NCBI GenBank assembly: GCA_963579135.1
Contig: CAUZFB010000005.1
Span: forward strand, 1 to 64,000
Length of the DNA: 64,000 bases
Direction: 5' to 3'
Source: CALGTL01 sp963579135
GTDB taxonomy: Bacteria; Chloroflexota; Dehalococcoidia; Lucifugimonadales; Australimonadaceae
Shown here: piece by piece, positions 34,565 to 43,228 of the stretch
How positions within the stretch are numbered: position 1 is the stretch's first letter
Layout: each line of letters opens with the position of its first letter
Position numbers and translations under genes: made by a program
The notes under the pieces: model-generated
The model's database searches: none
The model's input: only the letters and a program-made list of their open reading frames with translations
Told to the model about the DNA's origin: nothing

Positions 34565-34604
34565 CGTTCGTGGCTGCCGGGGATCACTCCGGCAGCCACG
34601 AACG
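34565..34604. terminator. Perfect 16-bp hairpin after the cupredoxin remnant
   Basis: CGTTCGTGGCTGCCGG (34565-34580) and its exact complement at 34589-34604 flank an 8-base loop. It lies seven bases after the TAA of the remnant. No T-run follows on either strand, so it is a terminator-like structure kept from the former gene or a Rho-type/processing hairpin. Confidence 0.5.
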
Positions 34605-34681
34605 CACCGCTTGGGTACTCGCCACATGAGCTCGTTGACGGTCGCACCAGCACCAGCGTGTCTACTCGCTCGTCTATAAGC

Positions 34682-35131
34682 CTAAAGACGCGGATCTAGC
34701 TTGTTGAACAGGGACCGTGGGTTGGGCAGCAGGCCACCGACGAAAGCGATCACGGCGATTGCGACGACGAGAAGAGCCACGTTGAAGGCGAAGTAACCGG
34801 GAAGGCCGACGGGCGTGAGGAATCCAGCTGCCAGCAGGGATCCGACCCTGCTCACGCCAACCATTCGTTGCCGTACCACCACCAGGCCTAGGAGCCCAGC
34901 CGCTAGCGGCGCCAAGCCGTAGGCCAGCAGCATTCCCTCTACCTCACCAGTCGCTACGAACCACACAACGAAGGCGTAATTCAGCGCCCCCAGACCCAAG
35001 ACGAGAATCGACGCCCCTAGCACGCTCGCATCGCGATCCGCAACCATGCCGCCACGCAGGGAACCCATGGGCACGGCGAACGCGACTCCCATGACCGCCA
35101 GGACCACTCCGAAAAGGATTGCTGCTTCCAT
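34682..35131 (-). CDS. Small polytopic membrane protein, unknown function
   Basis: 149 residues from the ATG at 35131; an in-frame GTG at 35182 would add 17 mostly basic residues and cannot be excluded. Four hydrophobic segments are seen: AAILFGVVLAVMGVAFAVP, VLGASILVLGLGALNYAFVV, GMLLAYGLAPLAAGLLGLVV and the C-terminal pair GYFAFNVALLVVAIAVIAFV. It ends in LPNPRSLFNKLDPRL. No family recognised. It is between the cupredoxin remnant and a DUF885 gene on the same strand as the latter, about 160 bases after the DUF885 stop. Confidence 0.6.
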   Translation of the reverse strand: MEAAILFGVVLAVMGVAFAVPMGSLRGGMVADRDASVLGASILVLGLGALNYAFVVWFVATGEVEGMLLAYGLAPLAAGLLGLVVVRQRMVGVSRVGSLLAAGFLTPVGLPGYFAFNVALLVVAIAVIAFVGGLLPNPRSLFNKLDPRL

Positions 35132-35291
35132 AGATACCAAGGGTAGCAGGGCGCGAGGCCCACGCCGCTTGCGCCAGGGCACGCCCCGTACCCATAAGCG
35201 TTGTCTGGCGTTCTAGGGGGGATGGCACGCTCTGTTGCTTCGCGTTGGCGTTGGGCGAGGGCGAACGCGGGTCCAGAGCGTGCAGTGGTGG

Positions 35292-36950
35292 CTAGAGGAG
35301 GACTCCGTCGTCGTTGCGGAGCATGTGCTTGCGCAACAACGGCACCGGCGGCCCACCGTGGCTCAGCAGCTCATCGTGGAACGCCTTAAGCGAGTAAGTG
35401 GTCCCCTGCTCGGCCTGCCAATCTGCGCGCAGCTTGGTGATCAGCAACTTGCCGAGCGTGTAGTTCAGGTAGCCGGGATCAAACGTCCCACGAAGCGCCT
35501 CCTTCGTGGCGGGCAGCTCTTCCATGAACGCCTCCCTCTGGAAGAAACGCTCGGACTCAGCCAGCGTCTGCCCTTGCGTGTGCATGCGTAGCGAGCACAG
35601 CAAGCGACACGCCCGCACGAGCGCCTCCTGCGCCATCGCAAGCTGCAGCTTCGGGTCTCCGTCTCCGTAACCTGCCTCTAGGAACATTTCCTCGCAGTAG
35701 TGCGCCCAGCCCTCCCAGAATGAATATGCACCGAAGACCTTCGACACCGCCGACGGTGCATGCGCATGGCGCAAAAAGTGCACGTAATGTCCGGGGTACG
35801 CTTCATGGACGGAGATGATCTTGAGGGTGGCGTAGTTGAAGTTCGAAAGCCATTCCTCCGCCTGCTCAGCGGTCCAGTGCGTCTCCACGGGGGTTACGTA
35901 GTAGAACGACTCCGTTGCCACTTGCTCGAACGGCCCAGGGCCGTCCATCGCAGCGAACGCCCACCGCATAAAGGCGGGCGTCTCGCGTACCTGCACGCGG
36001 ACATCTGAAATCACCGACACGATATTGTGGTCAATCGTGAAACTGCGGATCTCTTCTAGCATCTCGCGCGTCTCGTCAATAAGCCGGTCGGCGGCCGGAT
36101 GGTCCTTGGTCACCACCGCGATCGCCTCGGCCAAAGGCTTGCCTGGGGCGATATGCTCCGCCGCCTCTCTAACCAACGCCTGGTGCCGACGTAGCTCGCG
36201 CTCGCCCGCAGCCTCGATCTGGGACAGCGGGAAGTCCACCATTTCCCCCAGGCTGAGCATCGTCGCGTAGCGCTCAGTGCCGATGGCGAAGTCGTCGTTG
36301 GCCGTCGTTTCGTGAGCGCGCAGGTAACCGACCATCGCGTCGATGGCGGCCGCTGCGCTCTCAGCCGCTTGCGTCGCCTCGCCGGAACCATCAGCGTCCA
36401 GGTTCGCTTTCGCGAACTCGGTCACGTCGCCGCGGTAAAAACCCGCCACGCCTAAGTACGCCTCGATTGTTTGGCCCAGCACCGGCTTGGCGAACGGCGG
36501 CTCCAGCAGGTCGCGCACCGAATCCAAATACGCAGGCACGGCCCGCAGGAGGTTGACCATCGAGGCCATCCTTTGCTCAACGGGCGCATAGCTCCGATCC
36601 ATGTATGCTGTCGCCTCCAGTGGCCACATCAGGGCCATCGGATCGTGCGTGAAAGAGCGATTCTCCGTCAGCTCCCAAATCTCGCTACGCAGGCCCAGAA
36701 GCAGCAAGTCAAGGTCGAAGGACTCCATCGAGGCCAGCCCGCCGGGGACGATCGCCACGCCGTCGGCCAGCGCCGCACGCAATCCGGCGACGCGAGCCTC
36801 GATGGACGCAGACGTCACCGGCGGCAGCAGGCCGTCGTAATCGTGGATTCCGGAACCAGCCGCCTCAGGCGGCGACGCCTTCCAACGTTCGTCGAGCACC
36901 CGCTCAGCCAACGCTGCAAGTCGTGCAGAAGAATCGGCTTGTGTAGTCAT
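35292..36950 (-). CDS. DUF885 family protein (putative metallopeptidase)
   Basis: 552 residues, close to the usual length of about 560. The family signature HEAYPGHYVHFLRH is near residue 380 (a HExxxGH-like metal site), with EGWAHYCEEMFLEAGYG about 35 residues later supplying the third ligand, as in gluzincin-type peptidases related to M32. There is no signal peptide. Substrate unknown; family members are thought to be carboxypeptidases or aminopeptidases. It reads divergently from the amidohydrolase gene at 37.1 kb. Start ATG gives TTQADSSARLAALAERVL, a helical start typical of the family. Confidence 0.87.
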   Translation of the reverse strand: MTTQADSSARLAALAERVLDERWKASPPEAAGSGIHDYDGLLPPVTSASIEARVAGLRAALADGVAIVPGGLASMESFDLDLLLLGLRSEIWELTENRSFTHDPMALMWPLEATAYMDRSYAPVEQRMASMVNLLRAVPAYLDSVRDLLEPPFAKPVLGQTIEAYLGVAGFYRGDVTEFAKANLDADGSGEATQAAESAAAAIDAMVGYLRAHETTANDDFAIGTERYATMLSLGEMVDFPLSQIEAAGERELRRHQALVREAAEHIAPGKPLAEAIAVVTKDHPAADRLIDETREMLEEIRSFTIDHNIVSVISDVRVQVRETPAFMRWAFAAMDGPGPFEQVATESFYYVTPVETHWTAEQAEEWLSNFNYATLKIISVHEAYPGHYVHFLRHAHAPSAVSKVFGAYSFWEGWAHYCEEMFLEAGYGDGDPKLQLAMAQEALVRACRLLCSLRMHTQGQTLAESERFFQREAFMEELPATKEALRGTFDPGYLNYTLGKLLITKLRADWQAEQGTTYSLKAFHDELLSHGGPPVPLLRKHMLRNDDGVLL

Positions 36951-37112
36951 GCCGGGAGCTTAGCGGCCCCCGTACCCATCGTCTACGCAGCCACTACTCG
37001 AGGCACGTCCAGCGCTCCAGCCGGTAACATCGCTGGACGACGCTTCATCACGCCTGGGCCCTATACTATAGTCTCGAGTCGCAACGCTGGTGCACAGTGC
37101 GAGGAGGAACCA

Positions 37113-38207
37113 ATGACAACGCAAGACTTGGAACGGCTTATCGATGGTGACGGTCACGTGATGGAGAACGTTCAGGCGATTGTGGACCGATTGCCTGAGC
37201 CCTACCGCAGCGGGAACGGGAGCGCTATCCGCGATCCATTCCCGCCCATCGACCACCTCCATTCGTCCAACAAGCACTCCGTGCCCGAAGGGGCGTTTGC
37301 CCCGGTTGGCGTGGACGGTTGGAAGGACTTCATGCAGGATCTGGCGATGGACTCAACCGTCCTGTATACGACCCGAGGCCTCGGGTTCGGCAAGATTGTC
37401 AGCAAGGACTGGGCCATTGTGTTGGCACGGGCCTACAACGACTTCATGTATGACACGTACATCAAGGGCCAGGGCGGACGCTTCCAGGTCATGGGATTGA
37501 TCCCGCTGCAAGACACGCCGGCAGCTGTGGAAGAGTTGACACGCATCTCCCAGGACTACGGGTTTTGCGGCGCGATGCTTCCGTCGACGGGAGCCCAGGG
37601 GATGCAGTCGCATCTTGGGAACGAGCGCTACTGGCCCATCTACGAAGCGGCCCAGGACCTCAGCATGGCTATCGGCATCCACGGTGGAGCGCACGACAAC
37701 ATGCTGATGGACGACATGAGCCCCTATGCACCGGTGAACGCGCTGGGCCACCCGTGGGGTCAGATGGTCAACTTTGCGGGCATCATCTTCAACGGAGTGT
37801 TCGACAAGTACCCGGGAGTGAAGATCGGGTTCTTGGAGGCCGGTTGCGCGTGGCTGCTCGCCTGCATGGAACGCTTCTCGGGTTCGTGGGACAGCCATGT
37901 GCAGTACGATCCGAACGGCCGCTTCCTCCAGATGAAGAAGGGCGAGCGCGTCGTGGACTACGTCAATCGGCACATCGACGAGGGGCGCATCTACGTCGGC
38001 GTCGAGGGCGATGAGCTGACCCTGCCGTCAGCTGTGCGGTTGACCGGCAACAAGCCCTACATCTTCTCGTCCGACTTCCCCCACGAGGTGAACAACGAGA
38101 CGTGCAAGGAAGAGATCCAAGAGCTGCGGGACAATCCCGAGCTGAGCGATGCCGACAAGGCAGGGATCTTGCACGCGAATTCGCTCGCGTTCTACGGCCT
38201 GAATTAG
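37113..38207 (+). CDS. Amidohydrolase family protein (ACMSD-like)
   Basis: 364 residues from the ATG at 37113, supported by GAGGAGG seven bases upstream; the open frame further upstream is antisense to the DUF885 gene. Family motifs: RLIDGDGHVMEN at the N-terminus (metal ligands usually D-x-H), AIGIHGGAHDN with the barrel His near residue 185, and FSSDFPHEVN with the catalytic Asp near 325. TATACT (37062-37067) is a likely -10, without a clear -35. Second member of the group in the window after the gene at 24.6 kb; the two are only distantly alike. Probably a decarboxylase or hydrolase of a dicarboxylic or aromatic compound. Confidence 0.88.
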   Translation: MTTQDLERLIDGDGHVMENVQAIVDRLPEPYRSGNGSAIRDPFPPIDHLHSSNKHSVPEGAFAPVGVDGWKDFMQDLAMDSTVLYTTRGLGFGKIVSKDWAIVLARAYNDFMYDTYIKGQGGRFQVMGLIPLQDTPAAVEELTRISQDYGFCGAMLPSTGAQGMQSHLGNERYWPIYEAAQDLSMAIGIHGGAHDNMLMDDMSPYAPVNALGHPWGQMVNFAGIIFNGVFDKYPGVKIGFLEAGCAWLLACMERFSGSWDSHVQYDPNGRFLQMKKGERVVDYVNRHIDEGRIYVGVEGDELTLPSAVRLTGNKPYIFSSDFPHEVNNETCKEEIQELRDNPELSDADKAGILHANSLAFYGLN

Positions 38208-38229
38208 GCCGACTCGTCCGCAGTGGATT

Positions 38230-38299
38230 CGGCTTGATCGCCTTCTAGATAACAGGCCCGTCTTAGGACGGGCCTGTTATCTAGAAGGCGATCAAGCCG
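38230..38299. repeat. Perfect 33-bp inverted repeat (hairpin)
   Basis: The arm 38230-38262 (starts CGGCTTGATCGCC, contains TTCTAGATAACAGGCCCGTC) is exactly complementary to 38267-38299, with loop TTAG. The inner AGGCCCGTC/GACGGGCCT part is a normal terminator stem for the upstream amidohydrolase gene, but the perfect match extends 20 bases further on each side. No T-run follows. It could be a terminator enlarged by palindrome duplication, or a small non-autonomous palindromic element. Confidence 0.8.
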
Positions 38300-38365
38300 G
38301 GTGCTGTACCATGCCCCGCGACCCTGCAGCCCGGCCAAGGCAACACAGGCAAGAAGGAACCTGAC

Positions 38366-39163
38366 GTGGACCTAGAGATCTCAGGAAAGATAGCCATTGT
38401 CGGCGGATCAAGTAAGGGCATTGGATTCGCCGCAGCCCAATCGATCGCACACGAAGGCGGCAACGTCACTATCGTGGCACGCCACGGCGACGAGCTCGAA
38501 GCCGCCGCCACGAAGCTCCGAACGCAGACCACCACCAACGCCATCCTCCCAGTCGTCGGTGATCTGGCCAACCCGGACGACATCCAGCGCGTGTACGACG
38601 AGACCATGGCTCGCTGGGGGCGCGTGGACATCGTGGTCAATAACCTCGGCGGCCCACCTCCCGGCCAAATCATGGAATTCACGGACGAACAATGGCAGTT
38701 GGCGTTCGACCTCAACTTCTCCAGCGCCATGCGCATGAATCGGCTCGTACTTCCCGGCATGATTGAACGCCGGCACGGCAGGATCATCGCCGTGCTCTCC
38801 AAGACCATCAAAGAACCCGAAGACCGCCTGGGCCTGTCCACGGTCGCGCGGTCGGCCCTCTCCTCCTACTCCAAGCTGTTGGCGCAGGATGTGGCAGCCG
38901 ACGGCATCACCGTGAACAACGTGCTCCCCGGCTCCGTCGCCACCGACCGACTCCAGTCGGTGATCGGCTTCCAGGCCAAAGCGAACAACCGCACTGTTGA
39001 GGCGCAAGAAGCATTCCGGCTCACCAGCGTCCCCGCTGGCCGCTTCGGCGACCCAGCCGAGCTCGGCGACGTCATCGCGTTCCTTGCGTCGGCACGAGCG
39101 GGGTTCATCACCGCTCAGAACATCGCCGTCGACGGTGGTCAAATAAAGGGACTATCCGCCTAG
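38366..39163 (+). CDS. Divergent SDR family protein without the YxxxK catalytic pair
   Basis: 265 residues from a GTG start (38366) with AAGAAGGA before it. The Rossmann part is normal: VGGSSKGIGFAAAQSI as the TGxxxGxG loop and NNLGG in place of NNAG. Where the catalytic YxxxK should be (after VLSKTIKEPEDR, near residue 155) the sequence is LSTVARSALSSYSKLLAQ, so neither the Tyr nor the spaced Lys is at its place. A subgroup of FabG-like SDRs has this change. It may be a reductase with another proton donor or a non-catalytic binding protein. Single gene between the big hairpin and a REP-like element. Confidence 0.85.
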   Translation: MDLEISGKIAIVGGSSKGIGFAAAQSIAHEGGNVTIVARHGDELEAAATKLRTQTTTNAILPVVGDLANPDDIQRVYDETMARWGRVDIVVNNLGGPPPGQIMEFTDEQWQLAFDLNFSSAMRMNRLVLPGMIERRHGRIIAVLSKTIKEPEDRLGLSTVARSALSSYSKLLAQDVAADGITVNNVLPGSVATDRLQSVIGFQAKANNRTVEAQEAFRLTSVPAGRFGDPAELGDVIAFLASARAGFITAQNIAVDGGQIKGLSA

Positions 39164-39264
39164 ACCCTCACAGTTGTCCCCGGTCCTCGAACGTCAGTAT
39201 GCCCACCCACACACGACACTTATCGCTGCCTGCACACTGCATGCGTCCCCGGAACGTAGCCACC

Positions 39265-39292
39265 TTGGATTCCTGCTTACGCCGGGATGACG
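39265..39292 (+). repeat. REP-like dispersed palindrome
   Basis: The segment TTGGATTCCTGCTTACGCCG GGATGACG (39265-39292) is an imperfect palindrome that reads DSCLRRDDE in frame. Sequences of this type (GGATTCC..GC..GCGGGAATGAC) are scattered in many bacterial genomes as intergenic REP elements and cause spurious SCLRRNDE peptides. It sits in the leader of the M24 peptidase gene. Confidence 0.5.
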
Positions 39293-39366
39293 AGGAGCAT
39301 CGCCACCGTGGTAGCATCCAGCCAATCTCACGCACGTTAGGTGCCGCGCAGCCTAGGAGCAACACC

Positions 39367-40620
39367 ATGGTGCAGCCGGGACCCCGGAGCTACATGAGCC
39401 TACTGGACAGAGCGCGGGTACCTCTAGGAGCGATGTTGGCAGAACAATCCACCCCCATCCAGCAGGCGGAAGCGTTTCTCCTGTCGTCGGCCATCGACGC
39501 CTGGCTGGTTTACGATTATCAAGGCATGAACCCTGCGCTCGCCGACCTGGTGCGGACGTCCGGATTCCTCACGCGGCCCGTCTTCCTACTCATCCACCCC
39601 GGCGACGAGCCTGTGATGCTAGTCAGCGCAGTCGACGCCGGCCAAGTCCACACCGCCGGCCTATCCGTCCAGCCATACGTCGGCCTCCAGGACGTCCATG
39701 CCAAACTTGGCACACTAGTAGCGCCGCTGCGCACTGTCGCGATGGAATACTCACCCCTGCGCCAGCTCCCACGCGCGTCGCGAGTGGACGCAGGCACTGT
39801 CGAACTGGTGCGATCGTTGGGCGTCGAGGTCGTGTCGTCAGCTGAGTTGTTGCAGTACTCCACCCAACGCTGGTCCGACGCAGGGCTCGCCTCCCACCGA
39901 CGCGCTGTCAATCAGATCAGTGCCATCGTCCTCGACGCCTTTGCCGAAATCGGCAACCGCCTTACCACGGGTGTCACTGAGCACGACATCCACGAGTCCA
40001 TCATGGCCCGCTTCGCCGATGCTGGGCTGGAGACGGATCACGGGCCCGTCGTGGCCGCCAACGGCCACGCCTCCGACCCCCACTTCGCGCCCAGGCCCGA
40101 GGCCGGCGTCCGGTTCGCCCCCGGCGACTGGGTGCTCATCGACCTCTGGGCCAAGGAGCAAGGGCCCGACGCCATCTACGCCGACATCACGTGGACAGCG
40201 CACATCGGCGCGACAGTCCCCGACGAACGCCAGCGCGTGTTCGATGTGGTCACGGGTGCCCGTGACGCCGCCACCGATTTCCTACGAGAACGCTTAGCCC
40301 CTGGCCAAAACGCTAGAGGCGCGCAGGGCTGGGAAGCCGATCATGTCGCCCGCCGCTACATCACGGACGCAGGCTACGGCGACTACTTCGTCCATCGGCT
40401 GGGCCACAGCCTCGGCAAGCAGGTCCACGCGGGCGGAGTCAACCTCGACAGCATTGAGACGCACGACACGCGCACGTTCTTGCCTGGCCTGGGCTTCACC
40501 ATCGAGCCTGGCGTCTACCTCCCCCAGTTCGGCGTTCGTTCCGAAATCGATCTCCACGTCGGCCCACGCGGCCTCGAGATCACCACTCCCGTTCAACGCG
40601 ACGTCGTCCTCATCGGCTAG
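39367..40620 (+). CDS. M24 family metallopeptidase (Xaa-Pro aminopeptidase-like)
   Basis: 417 residues from the ATG at 39367, which has AGGAG nine bases upstream; longer frames would read through the REP-like element. A creatinase-type N-terminal domain (about 1-170) is followed by the pita-bread fold. Metal ligands: VLIDLWAKEQGPDAIYADIT (two Asp, near residues 260-275, shown as one 20-residue stretch), HRLGHSLG with its His near residue 342, and FTIEPGVY with a Glu near 380. The last Glu is in GVRSEIDLHV. All five ligands of M24 appear present. It removes an N-terminal residue before proline or acts on a related substrate. Probably monocistronic. Confidence 0.87.
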   Translation: MVQPGPRSYMSLLDRARVPLGAMLAEQSTPIQQAEAFLLSSAIDAWLVYDYQGMNPALADLVRTSGFLTRPVFLLIHPGDEPVMLVSAVDAGQVHTAGLSVQPYVGLQDVHAKLGTLVAPLRTVAMEYSPLRQLPRASRVDAGTVELVRSLGVEVVSSAELLQYSTQRWSDAGLASHRRAVNQISAIVLDAFAEIGNRLTTGVTEHDIHESIMARFADAGLETDHGPVVAANGHASDPHFAPRPEAGVRFAPGDWVLIDLWAKEQGPDAIYADITWTAHIGATVPDERQRVFDVVTGARDAATDFLRERLAPGQNARGAQGWEADHVARRYITDAGYGDYFVHRLGHSLGKQVHAGGVNLDSIETHDTRTFLPGLGFTIEPGVYLPQFGVRSEIDLHVGPRGLEITTPVQRDVVLIG

Positions 40621-40676
40621 CCACGTATACTCCCCGGAGCAACAGGCGCCCTGACGCCATCGCAAACGGAGTCTGG

Positions 40677-41969
40677 GTGCCGGTAAGACTTCCCTTCTAT
40701 TACGGTTGGATCATCGCGCTCGGAGGCGGGATCAACGCCTCGTTCGTTCTCGGCAGCGCCCAGTTCGCACTGAGCACCTTCCTCGTTCCTATGGAGGAAG
40801 AGCTCGGCTGGAGCCGGACAGTCTTCTTCGGTGCCCTGTCCGTTCGCTTCCTGTTGTCGGGCATGCTCGGGCCAATCCTCGGGCCTCTCTCCGACGGGGT
40901 CCGCGCACCTCGTTACCTGATGCCCATCGGCGTCCTGCTCCTCGGAGGGTCCCTCTCCGCGATACGTTGGGTCGAGAGCCCTGTCCTCTTCTTTGCGCTC
41001 TACGGCTTCGTTGGTGCTATAGCCTCGGCCATCCTTCACCTCACGATGTGGGAGGCCATCATCCTCAAGTGGTTCTCACGCAAACGCACGCGGGCCCTCG
41101 TCATCGGCGGCATTGGGGAAGGCTCTGGCCCGCTCTTCTTCCCTCTCCTCGTCACCGTCTTCATAGCCTGGTTCGGCTGGCGCGACGCCTGGCTCTGGTA
41201 CGGCGTTGTCACGATCGCCATTCTGATGCCCATCGCTCTGGCCGTCCGCACGCGCCCCGAACAGGTTGGCCAAATCCTCGACGGCGGCCTGCCACCAGCA
41301 TCAGCTTCTGCAGGCGCCAGCGAGCAAGCCAGCGCACGACCATTAATCAGGGCGGAGGAAAGTTTCACCAGGCAAGAAGCCATGCGCACCCAGGGTTTCT
41401 GGATACTGCTCTTGATCTTCACGCTCAGCGGAATCGTCATCACCGGATTCCAATCCCAGTGGATCCCGCATTTCAGAGACATCGGCATCAGCGCAACGCT
41501 CGCCGCCACTGCCGTCTCCGTATACGGACTACTCAACATCACCAGCCGCGTCCTCTGGGGCATCCTGGTGCCGCGCTTTCCCATCCGGCGCCTCATGGTT
41601 GCCCACGCCTTCGCGGCAGGCGGTGGGGTCGCGTTCCTCGTGTTCGTCGTCAATGGTCCGATAACCCTTTTCATCTGGGCTGTGTACCAGGGCCTCATGC
41701 TGGGAGTGTTTTTCTCCCTGCACACCATCATCTCCGCCGAGTTCTTTGGCCGCTCCCATATCGGCGCCGTTCGTGGAGCGATGCTCCCTACGACCAGCCT
41801 CTCGAGAGCAGGCGGCCCCCTGTTGCTCAGCGCACTGCGCGACGCGCGAGGTTCCTACGACGCAGCATTCGTCCTGGTTCTAGGAGGGTGGGCGCTGATG
41901 GCATCGCTCACGTTCCTATCGCGTAACCCAAGCCGCGCAAGCGCCTCTGAACAGGAACCCCAACCGTGA
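40677..41969 (+). CDS. MFS transporter, FYGW group (tandem copy 1)
   Basis: 430 residues, twelve helices, GTG start at 40677. It opens RLPFYYGWIIALGGGINASF and continues VLGSAQFALSTFLVPMEEE LGWS. A charged loop at residues 195-235 separates the halves. It overlaps the next MFS gene by four bases (GTGA), and the two proteins share nearly the same first helix, the SAQFAL..FLVPMEE segment and the LSAEFFGR/LSAEYFGR motif near residue 360, so this is a tandem duplication that has diverged. Members resemble oxalate/formate and monocarboxylate carriers. It starts 57 bases after the M24 peptidase stop. Confidence 0.9.
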   Translation: MPVRLPFYYGWIIALGGGINASFVLGSAQFALSTFLVPMEEELGWSRTVFFGALSVRFLLSGMLGPILGPLSDGVRAPRYLMPIGVLLLGGSLSAIRWVESPVLFFALYGFVGAIASAILHLTMWEAIILKWFSRKRTRALVIGGIGEGSGPLFFPLLVTVFIAWFGWRDAWLWYGVVTIAILMPIALAVRTRPEQVGQILDGGLPPASASAGASEQASARPLIRAEESFTRQEAMRTQGFWILLLIFTLSGIVITGFQSQWIPHFRDIGISATLAATAVSVYGLLNITSRVLWGILVPRFPIRRLMVAHAFAAGGGVAFLVFVVNGPITLFIWAVYQGLMLGVFFSLHTIISAEFFGRSHIGAVRGAMLPTTSLSRAGGPLLLSALRDARGSYDAAFVLVLGGWALMASLTFLSRNPSRASASEQEPQP

Positions 41970-43228
41970 CCCCACAACACGCCACGCTCGCCGCGCGCGT
42001 CCCTTTCTTCTACGGATGGGTCGTGGTGCTCGGCGCTGCCCTCAACGGTTCGTTCGTGCTCGGAAGCGCTCAATTCGCTCTCGGGGCCTTCCTCGTTCCC
42101 ATGGAGGAAGACCTGGGCTGGAGTAATTCCGTACTTTTCGGTGCTCTCGCCATCCGTCAACTCGTCGGTGGTCTGCTGGGACCCGTGATCGGTCCTCTCG
42201 TCGACGGTCCGACCGCCCCGCGCATCGTCATGCCGTTGGGCGGCCTGCTCCTCGGCCTTTCGCTCATGACCGTCTATTGGGTGCACAGCCCCGTCTGGTT
42301 CTTCTTCACCTACGGGTTCGTTGGCGCCCTCGCCTTCGCCCTCATCAACACCACTATGTGGGACGCCGTCGTCCTGAAATGGTTCGTCCGGAAGCGCGCC
42401 AAAGCGCTGGTATGGACGAGCTTCGGCGCGGCGTCGGCCTCTATGATTTTCCCGCTGCTAGTGACGTTCCTCATCCTGAATGTCGGTTGGCGCGAGGCGT
42501 GGCTCTGGTACGGCATTCTCACCATCATCGTTCTCGTGCCCGTTGGGCTTCTCGTACGTGCGCGGCCCGAGCGCGAGGGCGTCATACCCGACGGAACTGA
42601 GCCATCTGCCGATGAGTCCGACCGCGCCAGGTCTGCATCCCCTACGGTCAGCATCACCCGTCCGGAGGCCATGCACACCTCCGCCTTCTGGCTGATTGGA
42701 GGCGCGTTCGCCCTTTCAGCGTTCGGGATAAACGCGTTCCAAGCACACTGGATCCCTTACTTCGTGGAGATCGGATTCAGTGCGGGAATCGCCGCGGCCG
42801 CCGTTAGCGTCTACGGGGCGGCCAACGTGGCCAGTCGTGTGCTCTGGGGATGGCTATCGACGCGCTACTCGATCCGTGCGCTGCTCGTCGCGCACACGCT
42901 CATGGCCGGGATCGGAGTGGGATTTGCGTTGATAATCCAGAATATGCCCATGCTCTTCGCCTGGGCCGTCTGGCACGGCATATTCCTGGGCTCATACAAC
43001 TACCTGCACACGCTGCTGAGCGCCGAGTACTTCGGGCGCATGCACATCGGCGCAATCCGAGGCGCATGGCTCATGCCCGCGTCCTTCTTGCGCGCAGGGG
43101 GACCATTAGTCTTGGGCGTGATGCACAACATCCGAGGCACGTACGTGTTACCGTTCCTGTTTGCGTGGGCCATCTGGGGGGTCGTCACCGCTGCGATCGC
43201 GGCCGCTCGCCGCCCGACGAGCGTCTAG
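41966..43228 (+). CDS. MFS transporter, FYGW group (tandem copy 2)
   Basis: 420 residues, twelve helices, GTG start overlapping the stop of copy 1 by four bases. Signature RVPFFYGWVVVLGAALNGSF, then VLGSAQFALGAFLVPMEED and LGWSNSVLFGALAIRQ. The central loop carries RPEREGVIPDGTEPSADESD. The last helix and tail overlap the end of the convergent rmuC gene by 81 bases. Two coupled MFS genes may give two related substrates or a hetero-oligomer; the sequence does not decide. Confidence 0.9.
   Translation: MTPQHATLAARVPFFYGWVVVLGAALNGSFVLGSAQFALGAFLVPMEEDLGWSNSVLFGALAIRQLVGGLLGPVIGPLVDGPTAPRIVMPLGGLLLGLSLMTVYWVHSPVWFFFTYGFVGALAFALINTTMWDAVVLKWFVRKRAKALVWTSFGAASASMIFPLLVTFLILNVGWREAWLWYGILTIIVLVPVGLLVRARPEREGVIPDGTEPSADESDRARSASPTVSITRPEAMHTSAFWLIGGAFALSAFGINAFQAHWIPYFVEIGFSAGIAAAAVSVYGAANVASRVLWGWLSTRYSIRALLVAHTLMAGIGVGFALIIQNMPMLFAWAVWHGIFLGSYNYLHTLLSAEYFGRMHIGAIRGAWLMPASFLRAGGPLVLGVMHNIRGTYVLPFLFAWAIWGVVTAAIAAARRPTSV

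Larger units (their letters stand above)
34288..34681. other. Gap between CoA transferase and small membrane protein genes
   Basis: Apart from the cupredoxin remnant (34333-34558) and the perfect hairpin after it (34565-34604), nothing supportable is seen. The minus-strand frame across 34445-34627 is Arg-rich and looks like the shadow of the remnant. Confidence 0.4.

Noticed and set aside
36471..37112. Long N-terminal extension of the amidohydrolase
   Set aside because: It lies antisense within the DUF885 gene; GAGGAGG and the family N-terminus mark 37113 as the start.
39199..39366. N-terminal extension of the M24 peptidase
   Set aside because: It would translate a REP-like palindrome (SCLRRDDE); AGGAG supports 39367.
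40706..41926. A 406-codon open frame in +2 relative to the MFS gene
   Set aside because: Arg/His/Pro-rich composition typical of a shifted frame in GC-rich DNA; the MFS frame has twelve helices and family motifs.
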